Assembly (NCBI GenBank): GCA_951801965.1
Contig: CATOPA010000004.1
Location: 1-34,470, forward strand
Direction of reading: 5' to 3'
Length of the DNA: 34,470 bases
From: an uncultured Erysipelotrichaceae bacterium
GTDB lineage: Bacteria > Bacillota_I > Bacilli_A > Erysipelotrichales > Coprobacillaceae
The position numbers and the translations under genes were made by a program. Of the stretch, positions 24,547 to 33,773 are shown in pieces. The notes beneath the pieces were generated by a model. That model saw only the letters and a list, made by a program, of their open reading frames with translations, did no database searches and was not told where the DNA came from. Each line of letters starts with the position of its first letter. The first letter of the stretch is position 1.

Positions 24547-26361
24547 TTAACATTCTTTCTTATTTAAATAGATATATCCAGCAGCAACTAAACTTGCCAT
24601 AGTCATCATTGTTACCATAACTGTTGATGTTGCATCAGAAGTCTCTGGAGTTTTATCAGCAGGTGTTTGTGTTGGTGGAGTTGTTGGCTCTTTTTCACCA
24701 TCAATAACTGGTGGTTCCTTGTCTCCTTCAACAGGTGGGTTTTTATCTTCATCCACTGGTGGCTTAGGTGCTAAATCATTTCTAAAGTTTACTGAAGCAA
24801 CTAATAATTCTTCTCTATCACTTAATCCATTAGCAAACATTTGCCCCATTCTTTCTCCAGTAACAACAGCACCATTTTCAACAATCACTAATCCACCTTT
24901 CCAAGCATTGTCTTTAGCATATTGTTCTTTTGCATATTCACAGGCAACTTTTACCCATTTTGCAAAATCAGGTGTATTTAAATATGGTGTATGTCCACCA
25001 ATAAAATATTTAATTCCATTATCTTGTGTATGTTTAATTGTCTTTTCACATCCAGCAATCCAATTATCAATAGTAGACATTGTGACATTTGTTCCACCTA
25101 AATGAACTTGTGCACCTAGTGTATCTCCACAATAGTTTATCTTATTATCTAAGTCAACCAATTGTCCACCAGCTTTGGTATGTTCTTCTGGAATTTCAAT
25201 AAATTGGAATTGTGTTCCAGCAACAGTTATTTTTTCCATATCTTTGATGTATTGTGGTTCACCAAATAATGTTACTAAATCTTTATCACCAAGTTTTGTA
25301 TGTGGTTCATTTTCTGGCCAGATAACAGTAATAATATCTCTTAAATCTTCATCTTCATAAATTTTAGCTAAGTTATTAACATGGTCTCCATGCATATGTG
25401 TACAGAAAATCTTTAATGATTCACAATCAGGTCCAATAACACTTTTAATCACTTGATTGATAACATTTTCACCATACATATCAACATCAATCATTAATGC
25501 TTCTTTACCATCTTTACTTACATAAATCATTGGATTTTCCAAATCAGTAGCATTTAACATATAACCTTTAGCAGTTGTGATATTTGGCATTGTAATCGCA
25601 AAGAAGTTTGCATATTTTGTTGTCAAATCACGTTGATTTTCTTGAGCAAAATCAGCAGCATATCCCATAACAACACCAGTAATAGAATCATGAGCTCCTA
25701 AATCATATCCCCAGTATCCATGAGAATCAATATGGAATTCAACTGATACATTTCCATCTTTACTTGTTGCAATAACATCTGTTCCACCTCTTGATGTATC
25801 ACTAGCAAATTCCTTTGTATCAAAAACAGATTTCATATCATATTGAATATTTGTTTCAGGATCCATAGCATTAATTTGATCTAATAGCCCTAATAATTCT
25901 TCAACATAAGATGCATCAACTTTATTTCCTTTATTATCAATAACACTATAACCTACATTATCATCTAATAATTGTTTCACTTGTTTAACATCTGTATAGA
26001 AATTAAGCATGTTATAATAGCTTATACCAGCTTCTGTTTTTCCGTTTAAATAATCAGAAGTTAAACGTACATCTTTTAATTGAACATCTACTGTTAATGT
26101 TTGTGCAACATCATCTTTTGTAGCAATAATATTTTTACGATTAAGATGTGATTTTAAAGTATCAGATACTTTTTGATCAACCTTTTTTCCATCATCTTCA
26201 TATCTTGGAATAACAATTTCTCCAACAGCTTTTTCATAATCTCCTTTAACTTCTGCTGTTGCTGCATAAGCATTGCTCAATGGGATACAAGCGAGTGCCA
26301 TTGTTGCTACAACAAAAGTCTTTGCCATTTGTTTTAATAAACTTTTTCTTTTCATTTTCAT
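24547..26361 (-). CDS. Secreted, C-terminally anchored metallo-beta-lactamase-fold protein
   Basis: Signal peptide ...FVVATMALACIPLSNAYAATA; FCTHMHGDHVNN (HxHxDH); NYCGDTLG; GGHTPY; Pro-rich linker; PETSDATSTVMVTMMTMASLVAAGYIYLNKKEC. Confidence 0.85.
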   Translation of the reverse strand: MKMKRKSLLKQMAKTFVVATMALACIPLSNAYAATAEVKGDYEKAVGEIVIPRYEDDGKKVDQKVSDTLKSHLNRKNIIATKDDVAQTLTVDVQLKDVRLTSDYLNGKTEAGISYYNMLNFYTDVKQVKQLLDDNVGYSVIDNKGNKVDASYVEELLGLLDQINAMDPETNIQYDMKSVFDTKEFASDTSRGGTDVIATSKDGNVSVEFHIDSHGYWGYDLGAHDSITGVVMGYAADFAQENQRDLTTKYANFFAITMPNITTAKGYMLNATDLENPMIYVSKDGKEALMIDVDMYGENVINQVIKSVIGPDCESLKIFCTHMHGDHVNNLAKIYEDEDLRDIITVIWPENEPHTKLGDKDLVTLFGEPQYIKDMEKITVAGTQFQFIEIPEEHTKAGGQLVDLDNKINYCGDTLGAQVHLGGTNVTMSTIDNWIAGCEKTIKHTQDNGIKYFIGGHTPYLNTPDFAKWVKVACEYAKEQYAKDNAWKGGLVIVENGAVVTGERMGQMFANGLSDREELLVASVNFRNDLAPKPPVDEDKNPPVEGDKEPPVIDGEKEPTTPPTQTPADKTPETSDATSTVMVTMMTMASLVAAGYIYLNKKEC

Positions 26362-26456
26362 TTATCCTCCCTTTACATTTTTCATTGTATCATTAATGTA
26401 TTCGTTTTCATATTTTTTAAAATTCATTATGCCATTATTTTTGAAACACTTAATAT

Positions 26457-26500
26457 AAAAAAACAAATACGTCTCATAAAATGAAACGCATTTGTTTTTT
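26457..26500. terminator. Terminator after RpiR pair 2
   Basis: AAACAAATACGTCTCAT-AAA-ATGAAACGCATTTGTTT with flanking A- and T-runs. Confidence 0.8.
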
Positions 26501-26504
26501 CTTT

Positions 26505-27260
26505 CTAATAAAGTTTTTGATAATACCTTAATTGAATCATATCTAAAAGAATTAAGAAAATAAATTCATCAAAATGAACACTTATTGTATGTGGTAAAGC
26601 AATATTCATTGCAACATCACCTATATTTTCAATTTTCCTTGATATAAGAATTGTTTGTTGATTCATAGAACATAATTGATGATATTCATTTCTATTACTC
26701 TCAATATATCTTCCTGATAATGTCATAATCAGCCATACACCTTTTTCACATCTTGTAAAGTCATTTTCTCCAAAATGGTTTTGATGAACATATACAGGAA
26801 TATGCATAACCGCCATGTCCTCTATAAATGACTGCGCTAAAGCTAGCGGAAACGTTGCTCCGAATAAATGTAAAGACTTGTCTTCATGAATATGTTGAAC
26901 AATCTCATCTATTTGTTTAAATAATTTTTCTTTATCTATATGATCATTTGTTAAGCTTTCTAATTGTGAGAAAAGAATATCCATTGTCAGAAGTCTATTT
27001 TTTTCACTTAATTGCATTCCTCTCATTTGTAAGGTTGCTAAAAACTGATTTTTAAATTCACTATAACTGTTGAATCCTAGCATTTGACAAAACTTGATAA
27101 TTGAAGTTGTGGATACATAAGCATTTTCAGAAAAGCTTTTAATATTCATTTCCCTTAGGTCATAAACATGTTCTAGAATATATTGTGCAATTGTATACAT
27201 GACATCATCTTTTAGTGTATTTTGACACACCATAACAATGAGTGATAAAACTGTATTCAT
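26505..27260 (-). CDS. RpiR-like (HTH + SIS) transcriptional regulator, pair 2 gene B
   Basis: IKSFSENAYVSTTSIIKFCQMLGFNSYSEFKNQF HTH; SIS-like HEDKSLHLFGATFPLALAQSFIEDM. Confidence 0.8.
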   Translation of the reverse strand: MNTVLSLIVMVCQNTLKDDVMYTIAQYILEHVYDLREMNIKSFSENAYVSTTSIIKFCQMLGFNSYSEFKNQFLATLQMRGMQLSEKNRLLTMDILFSQLESLTNDHIDKEKLFKQIDEIVQHIHEDKSLHLFGATFPLALAQSFIEDMAVMHIPVYVHQNHFGENDFTRCEKGVWLIMTLSGRYIESNRNEYHQLCSMNQQTILISRKIENIGDVAMNIALPHTISVHFDEFIFLILLDMIQLRYYQKLY

Positions 27261-28018
27261 AGCCTTGTCCTTTCTTGTAGCTTCTCTACAATCATATAAT
27301 CTAACAACAATAATTCAAAATCTCTGACATTTTCTTGATAATAAGGAAGTCCAATATTCAAGAAATCTTGATGTATCTGCTGACTTTCTTCACCAATATA
27401 AATTTTAGAAAAAGAATAATTTTCTAAAATATGTATATTAAACAATTCATTATGAGTCAAAGCCATTTCAAACATATATTGTAATTTAATAGATGTTTCT
27501 ACAATGATAAAAGCATCATTTTCAGATAAAGAATCAATTCCCTTTTGTATAATATTTTGATCCCAGACATTAAGTATATATATCTTTTTCTTCATTCCTC
27601 TTAAAAAAGCAATTGTTTTTCTTAAATAAGTCGTTTCATCTGGATTTCCATAAAAGATAATTGTTTGTGCTTGCATCAGTTTATTGACTAATGATGACAT
27701 AAGATCATCATCTATTGAAAATTCATGAAGAACTAATTGAAGATTATTCTTATATTGTTGAGATACTAGCATTTTCTGTTTCATAATTTGATACTCCACA
27801 GCAAGCGTTGAAGTCAAATCTTTAAATCCATTAAATCCATTCTTTGTATAAAAACGATGAATAGTTGCTTTAGAAATACCTGTTTCATCAATACATTTTT
27901 GAAGTGATACACGTGAAATACAAGATAAATGATTTATAAAATAATTTGCCAACTCTCCCTCAGTTGTTTCCATACCATATCTTTCTTGTAATTGATAAAG
28001 TTTATCTAAAGCATACAT
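27257..28018 (-). CDS. RpiR-like (HTH + SIS) transcriptional regulator, pair 2 gene A
   Basis: LQKCIDETGISKATIHRFYTKNGFNGFKDLTSTL HTH; AQTIIFYGNPDETTYLRKTIAFLRGMKKKIYIL SIS-like. Start MYALDK with RBS GAGGAGAGGG; overlaps gene B by 4 bp. Confidence 0.8.
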   Translation of the reverse strand: MYALDKLYQLQERYGMETTEGELANYFINHLSCISRVSLQKCIDETGISKATIHRFYTKNGFNGFKDLTSTLAVEYQIMKQKMLVSQQYKNNLQLVLHEFSIDDDLMSSLVNKLMQAQTIIFYGNPDETTYLRKTIAFLRGMKKKIYILNVWDQNIIQKGIDSLSENDAFIIVETSIKLQYMFEMALTHNELFNIHILENYSFSKIYIGEESQQIHQDFLNIGLPYYQENVRDFELLLLDYMIVEKLQERTRL

Positions 28019-28117
28019 ATTCCCTCTCCTCACCATATATTCTATAACATATATTATATCATAATTCCTATGAAGATTCATTTGCAAATCTTGAAAACCT
28101 CCAATTTGTAAAGCAAC

Positions 28118-28148
28118 AATAGGGAGACACTTAAAGTATCTCCCTATT
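28118..28148 (-). terminator. Hairpin overlapping the oxidoreductase stop codon
   Basis: AATAGGGAGA...TCTCCCTATT; only a weak T-tract. Confidence 0.5.
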
Positions 28149-29115
28149 CAAATGGATAAATCATTCCCCATTGCTTTCTAATTTCGGTTAATGTTGCCAT
28201 GACATCTCTTATATATTCTAAGTTTTGTTGTCCTCCATGATTGATTACATAATCTTGCATATCCATCACTTCATAATCTAATGCTTTCTCTGTTTCACCT
28301 AATTCTATTGTTTCTGTATGTCCATCATTTGTATATGTGATAGTTGCTTTATCACCTCTAGGATAATTGTTAATTTCAATATACCCATCTTCCCCAGCAA
28401 TTACTCCTCGTTTTGGTTGCTTAGCTCGCATTGTGAGTGCCATCACTGCCATTTGTCCTTGTGGATTTCGTAAAATAATTCCTGATGTTTCATCAACGCC
28501 AGTTTCAAAGAAATTCGCTGTTGTTAAAACTGTATTAGGTTTACTTTCCATGAAATATCTAGCAAAGCTTGTTGCATAGACGCCAATATCTAGCAAAGCT
28601 CCTCCAGCGAGTTCTTTAGAAAAGAAACGATTTGTCACATCATATTCCTTACAGCTTCCAAAGTTCACTTGTATCATCTTAATATTTCCAATCGCTCCAC
28701 TATCTACAATATCTTTTAATTTCTTAAATAAAGGCATATGGAATAAAGTCACACCATCACAGATCACTAAATCTTTTTCTTTAGCAATCGCAACTGCTTC
28801 TTCTAATTGCTGATCATTGACAGTAATTGCTTTTTCACAAAAAACATGTTTTCCTGCTTTTAAAGCTTGGATTAAAAATTGATAATGTAAATTATGTGGC
28901 GTTGCAATATAAACAATATCTACATTGTTATCACTAATCATTGTATCTGCATTATCATATGCTTTTTGAACACCATACTTATCAGCATATTTTTGAGCCA
29001 ATTCTAAATTGACATCACAGACAGCATAAATTTCACCATTGACTCTATTTAATGCTTCTGCCATTTCTGTTGCTATCCAACCTGTTCCTATAATTCCCCA
29101 ATTCAACTTTTTCAT
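28144..29115 (-). CDS. Gfo/Idh/MocA-family NAD(P)-dependent oxidoreductase
   Basis: NWGIIGTGWIATEMAEAL; IATPHNLHYQFLIQALKAGKHVFCEKAITVN (EKP-like motif). Confidence 0.93.
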   Translation of the reverse strand: MKKLNWGIIGTGWIATEMAEALNRVNGEIYAVCDVNLELAQKYADKYGVQKAYDNADTMISDNNVDIVYIATPHNLHYQFLIQALKAGKHVFCEKAITVNDQQLEEAVAIAKEKDLVICDGVTLFHMPLFKKLKDIVDSGAIGNIKMIQVNFGSCKEYDVTNRFFSKELAGGALLDIGVYATSFARYFMESKPNTVLTTANFFETGVDETSGIILRNPQGQMAVMALTMRAKQPKRGVIAGEDGYIEINNYPRGDKATITYTNDGHTETIELGETEKALDYEVMDMQDYVINHGGQQNLEYIRDVMATLTEIRKQWGMIYPFE

Positions 29116-29144
29116 CTCTATTTATTATCCTTTCCATCACTATA

Positions 29145-30050
29145 TTATAATTGTTTCAATAACTCTTCAATTTTTTCTTTTGTCGCAAGTCCACTACTAA
29201 ATGCAGTTGCACCTCCACAAGCTGTTGCTAGCTTTAATGTTTCTAAATAATCTTTGTGAGATAAACACCCTGCAACAAATCCTGCGACCATTGAATCTCC
29301 TGCACCTACTGAATTTTTAACTGTTCCTTGACATACACCTTGATGATATCTCTTTCCATGTTCATCTATGAGTAATGATCCATCTTTAGCCATTGAAATC
29401 AAAACGTTTCTTGCTCCCATGTCCTGAAGCTTTCTTGCATAAATTTCTATATCATCCAATGTTTTTAATTCAACACCAAATAACTCTGCTAGTTCATGAT
29501 TATTTGGTTTAATAAGAAATGGTCTATATTTCAATGTTTGTATAAGTAATTCTCCAGTCGCATCAACAATACTTCGTACACCCTTTTTAGAAACTTTTTC
29601 TAAAATATCACAATAAATTGATTTTGACATTGATGAAGGAACACTTCCTGAAAGTATTAATGTATCGCCCTCTTCAAGACAATCTAATTGCTTTAATAAC
29701 ACTTCGATATCATCTTGTTCAACAATAGGCCCCATTCCATTTAATTCTGTTTCCTTATCACTATGAATTTTCACATTAATACGTGTCATACCCTTTTTTA
29801 CATTTATAAAGTTTTCATGAAGATGATAATCTTCACAGATACCTCGTTTCAATTCTTGACCTGTAAATCCTGCCACAAACCCTAAGCAAGTACTTTCAAA
29901 ACCAAGCTCTTTTAAAATCATAGAAACATTAATTCCTTTACCGCCCATAAAAATATGTTCTTCCACTGCTCTATTGACTTCTCCAGTTTTAAACTCTGGT
30001 AAATCAACAACATAATCTAGTGCTGGATTCATTGTTATTGTGTATATCAT
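29145..30050 (-). CDS. PfkB-family sugar-phosphate kinase (1-phosphofructokinase/tagatose-6-P kinase-like)
   Basis: MIYTITMNPALDYVVDLPEFKTGEVNRAVEEHIFMGGKGINVSMILKELG; SVGAGDSMVAGFVAG. Confidence 0.92.
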   Translation of the reverse strand: MIYTITMNPALDYVVDLPEFKTGEVNRAVEEHIFMGGKGINVSMILKELGFESTCLGFVAGFTGQELKRGICEDYHLHENFINVKKGMTRINVKIHSDKETELNGMGPIVEQDDIEVLLKQLDCLEEGDTLILSGSVPSSMSKSIYCDILEKVSKKGVRSIVDATGELLIQTLKYRPFLIKPNNHELAELFGVELKTLDDIEIYARKLQDMGARNVLISMAKDGSLLIDEHGKRYHQGVCQGTVKNSVGAGDSMVAGFVAGCLSHKDYLETLKLATACGGATAFSSGLATKEKIEELLKQL

Positions 30051-30146
30051 TTTCTCGCTTTCTCCTTATATGAAATTTATTTTCACAAACAATATATCAT
30101 GATATCATATTTTCGTCAATATCATATTTTAGAAAAAAACCTTATC

Positions 30147-30170
30147 AAAAAAAGCTCTATTCAATAGAGC
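30147..30170 (-). terminator. Terminator of the MATE gene, overlapping its stop codon
   Basis: GCTCTATT-G-AATAGAGC followed by T7 on the reverse strand. Confidence 0.85.
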
Positions 30171-31497
30171 CTACCAAAAAATGATTCTTTTTAGATAATA
30201 GAAAATAAATTGTCACAAATAAAGCCATGACTTCTGCCACCACAACTGCCAACCATATCCCATCAATACCTAATAAATAAGGTAATGTATAAATAACAAT
30301 GACTTGAAATACCAATGTTCTTAAAAATGCCAAGATGGCAGATGTGACACCATCCCCTAAAGCTGTAAAAAAACCTGATGACCATATATTAAATCCCATC
30401 ACAAGAAATGAGAATGAATACAATTGAAATCCATAACATGTCATTTTAAAGAGATCTTGATCATATCCTACAAAGATTCTTACCAAAAAAGGAGCCATTA
30501 TTTCTGCAAGTGTTGTCATAAATAACCCCACTGTCCCAATAATCAAAAGACTCTTTTTAACAAGATTCTTTAATTCACCATCATTCTTTGCGCCAAAATG
30601 ATAGGAAAAAATTGGGGCACTTCCTATAGAATATCCTATATAAACTGCTGAAAAAATAAATGAAACATACATAATGACACCATAAGCTGCCACACCATTT
30701 TCACCAGCTAATGACATCAATTGAAAATTATATAATATATTCACTAATGAAGCAGATATATTTGTCATTAATTCTGATGAACCATTAATACAAACTTTCA
30801 AAAGCACTCTTCCTTCAAAGTTTGTTTTTGTGAGCTGCAATAAACTATCATTTTCCCTATAAAAATAAATGAGAGGAAAAACTGCTCCGACCGTTTGTCC
30901 AATAATTGTTGCAAAGGCCGCTCCTGCAATACCCCATTGAAAAACAGCAACAAATAAATAATCCAAAACAATATTTGTTAGTCCTGATGTAATAGAAAGC
31001 TTAAAATTTAAAGATGGTTTTTGTGCTGTTATACAAAAACTTTGAAAAACAACCTGCAAAATGAAGGCTGTCAATCCACCCGCAATAATTCTTCCATACA
31101 AAACACAATCATGAATCATTTGCTCACTAGCACCTAAAAAATAAGCAATATCTTTCATAAAAATCATTGCAATAATTGAAATAACGATACTCACAATAGC
31201 TGTCACATAAATAATCATGGAAAAATATTCATTAGCTTTTTTCTTCTTTCCCTCGCCAAGAGCAATTCCAACAATAGCACTTCCACCAGTTCCCATCATA
31301 AATCCAACTGTTGAAATAGCCATAATAAATGGATATATTAAATTGAGTGCCGCAAAGGGTGTTTTTCCTACATAGTTAGAAACAAATAAACCATCAACTA
31401 TACTATAAATAGACGTTAAAATCATTGTCATAATAGATGGTATTGTGTATAAAAATAATTTTTTATAATTAAAATGATCAGATAACTGAATTGCCAT
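30157..31497 (-). CDS. MATE-family efflux transporter
   Basis: 12-TM-like 446 aa protein; IPSIMTMILTSIYSIVDGLFVSNYVG...GTGGSAIVGIALGEGKKKKANEYF. Confidence 0.93.
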   Translation of the reverse strand: MAIQLSDHFNYKKLFLYTIPSIMTMILTSIYSIVDGLFVSNYVGKTPFAALNLIYPFIMAISTVGFMMGTGGSAIVGIALGEGKKKKANEYFSMIIYVTAIVSIVISIIAMIFMKDIAYFLGASEQMIHDCVLYGRIIAGGLTAFILQVVFQSFCITAQKPSLNFKLSITSGLTNIVLDYLFVAVFQWGIAGAAFATIIGQTVGAVFPLIYFYRENDSLLQLTKTNFEGRVLLKVCINGSSELMTNISASLVNILYNFQLMSLAGENGVAAYGVIMYVSFIFSAVYIGYSIGSAPIFSYHFGAKNDGELKNLVKKSLLIIGTVGLFMTTLAEIMAPFLVRIFVGYDQDLFKMTCYGFQLYSFSFLVMGFNIWSSGFFTALGDGVTSAILAFLRTLVFQVIVIYTLPYLLGIDGIWLAVVVAEVMALFVTIYFLLSKKNHFLVGSIE

Positions 31498-31518
31498 ATA
31501 TCTTCACCTTCCTTCAAA

Positions 31519-31558
31519 CAATAAACAAACATTTATTGTATTATGTACGATTTCGTAC
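31519..31558. promoter_or_regulatory. Two inverted repeats upstream of the MATE gene: CAATAAA-N6-TTTATTG (31519-31538) and GTACGA-TT-TCGTAC (31545-31558)
   Basis: Directly visible in the promoter region. Confidence 0.5.
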
Positions 31559-31612
31559 TAAAAAGTTTAACATATCCGTTTTTTATTGTCAAATATAGGG
31601 TATATATTAAAC

Positions 31613-31632
31613 AAAAAGCCACCAATGGTGAC
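31613..31632 (-). terminator. Terminator of the alpha/beta hydrolase gene
   Basis: GTCACC-ATT-GGTGGC followed by T5 on the reverse strand. Confidence 0.75.
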
Positions 31633-31640
31633 TTGTGTGA

Positions 31641-32567
31641 CTACTCATATTTTTTTACAATTTCTTTCAATGCCAAGTTAAATGCAATAGGTTGATCAAC
31701 ATTTGTTAAATGACCTGCTTCTTCAATCCAATAAAGCTTTTTTTCTGGTGCCTGAATTGTTTCAAAATAAGCTTCAGCAACAACACTGGCAACTTGCCAA
31801 TCATCTCTTCCTAAAATATAATACACAGGCACTTCATATTTAACATCTTTTTCGACATCATAATCAAAAAGATATTCCAGCAAATGAATATTTTGCATGA
31901 TTTTTCGCATAGCAATCAAATCTTTAATACGAAAAGTTGCACTTTGTCTTGCAATATTCAAATAGACTTTAGCTTCAGAGCAAATTTTATACTTTGTTTG
32001 AAGGTTTCTAAATATCATTAATTTTTCATAAGCATTTTCATATGTAACATTACTTGGATAATCCCCAAGCTCAGCTAAGTTCTTTTGATCATCTTCATCA
32101 GGATGTTGCATAATTTCTATCAAATGATCATAACCACATTTTTCAGACTTTTTAAAACTTGTGACTTGACCAACCCCAATATAACAATGCAAATCTTGTG
32201 GATAGTGAAGGGCATATTGTGTTCCTAATACACTTCCCCATGAATGTCCTAACAAAATGACTTTTTCAACATGATGATCTTTTTTCAATTTTTCAATGAC
32301 TTCTTTTAAATCCAACAACAATTCATCAAATGTAATTTGATCAGCAGTTGTTTTTGATTTCAGTTGTGTACGTCCTGTACCACGTTGATCATAATACACC
32401 ATTGTTGCAAAATCAATACCACGATTAAGATACCCTGCGAATGGAATCATGGATTGACCTGGTCCACCATGCAAATAAACAACAACAGGCTTGTTCTCTA
32501 TAGAATACTGTAATAGAAAATATTTAATTGATCGAATATTGACATATTCTTGCTGGTATTTTTTCAT
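31641..32567 (-). CDS. Alpha/beta hydrolase, proline iminopeptidase-like
   Basis: VYLHGGPGQSM; YYDQRGTGRT; GHSWGSVLG nucleophile elbow; GHLTNVDQP. Confidence 0.9.
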   Translation of the reverse strand: MKKYQQEYVNIRSIKYFLLQYSIENKPVVVYLHGGPGQSMIPFAGYLNRGIDFATMVYYDQRGTGRTQLKSKTTADQITFDELLLDLKEVIEKLKKDHHVEKVILLGHSWGSVLGTQYALHYPQDLHCYIGVGQVTSFKKSEKCGYDHLIEIMQHPDEDDQKNLAELGDYPSNVTYENAYEKLMIFRNLQTKYKICSEAKVYLNIARQSATFRIKDLIAMRKIMQNIHLLEYLFDYDVEKDVKYEVPVYYILGRDDWQVASVVAEAYFETIQAPEKKLYWIEEAGHLTNVDQPIAFNLALKEIVKKYE

Positions 32568-32651
32568 CTTTTTCTCCCATTTTATATTATGATAAATTTT
32601 AAATTTCTTTTCTATAAGTCAAGTATATCACTCTTATCTCTCACTATCAAT

Positions 32652-32861
32652 TTATTCATCCACAACATAAAATTTTTGTGTATCTGTTTTTATTAGCTGC
32701 CCTTTATTTACTAAATCATCCACCACTTTTGAAAAAGCATTTGGATGAAAAACTCCTGCTTCTTCTAACGTTTTAGCACTTTCTCTAGAGACTGCCTGAC
32801 ACTCTTTTAGTTTTTTTAATATCATTTTCTGTCTTAACATAAATGCTGCTGATCCAAACAT
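32652..32861 (-). CDS. Small hypothetical protein, winged-helix-like
   Basis: 69 aa, RBS-like AGGAGG upstream; pattern LKKLKECQAVSRESAKTLEEAG...FSKVVDDLVNKGQLIKTDTQKFYV. Confidence 0.6.
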   Translation of the reverse strand: MFGSAAFMLRQKMILKKLKECQAVSRESAKTLEEAGVFHPNAFSKVVDDLVNKGQLIKTDTQKFYVVDE

Positions 32862-32879
32862 TTTATTCCTCCTTTCTTT

Positions 32880-33767
32880 TCAAAATAATGAGAGTTGTTC
32901 ATAGCTCTTTGTTTCTTTCTTATATGCTCTTATAATATCTTCCATATTATATAAGATTCCATATTTATGACATTCTTCAATAAACACCTTATACAATACC
33001 TTATTATTTGGTACTGCACAATAATACCTATTTCCATAAAACTGAATATATTTCTCTTTCAAACCAATAAAGTTCTGATCTAATTTTTCAAAGTAGTAGT
33101 CTCTTTGACTATCTCTTAAAGTCATTCCCATATAAGTATGAATAAACTTAGCACCACTTTTATATGCAAGTTTAACTAATGTTTTTATATCTTCCTGCTG
33201 ATCTGTTAAAAATGGTAAAACAGGATTCATGATAATACCCACAAATAAACCATTGTCACTTAATTCTTTCACTGCTTTTAGTCTTTGTGAAGAGACACAT
33301 ACATTTGGTTCTATGACTTTTGATAATTCATCACTTGGTGTTGTTATAGTTAGCTTCACAATGACATTATTTTTCATATTGATCTCTTTTAATAAATCTA
33401 TATCTCTTAAAATCAAATCACTTTTTGTATCAATAGAAACCCCAAAACCATATTTTGAAATCAGTTTTAGTGCTTCTCTTGTTTGTTTGTATTCCTTTTC
33501 TAATGGGTTATAGGCATCTGACATTGCACCCATACTTATAACACCTTTATCTTTTTTCTTTGATAATTCTTGTTCTAAAATATAAACTGCCTTTTCTTTT
33601 CCTCTCACCATATGAAAACGATCTATACGATAGCATTGACTTCTTGAATCACAATAAATACATCCATGGGAACATCCCTTATACAAATTGATATTATAAT
33701 CAATGCCATACCAATCACTACCAGATTTCACTTTTGTTAATATGGTTTTTGCTTTTATAAATTCCAT
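32880..33767 (-). CDS. Radical SAM protein, SPL-like family
   Basis: NINLYKGCSHGCIYCDSRSQCY (CxxxCxxC); GAMSDAYNPLEK. Confidence 0.88.
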   Translation of the reverse strand: MEFIKAKTILTKVKSGSDWYGIDYNINLYKGCSHGCIYCDSRSQCYRIDRFHMVRGKEKAVYILEQELSKKKDKGVISMGAMSDAYNPLEKEYKQTREALKLISKYGFGVSIDTKSDLILRDIDLLKEINMKNNVIVKLTITTPSDELSKVIEPNVCVSSQRLKAVKELSDNGLFVGIIMNPVLPFLTDQQEDIKTLVKLAYKSGAKFIHTYMGMTLRDSQRDYYFEKLDQNFIGLKEKYIQFYGNRYYCAVPNNKVLYKVFIEECHKYGILYNMEDIIRAYKKETKSYEQLSLF

Positions 33768-33773
33768 TTTCTG

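Noticed and set aside
24719-25105. 128 aa plus-strand ORF
   Set aside because: Antisense to the secreted MBL-fold gene; composition looks like a shadow of its Pro-rich linker.
33229-33513. 94 aa plus-strand ORF
   Set aside because: Antisense to the radical SAM gene; no RBS or recognisable domain.
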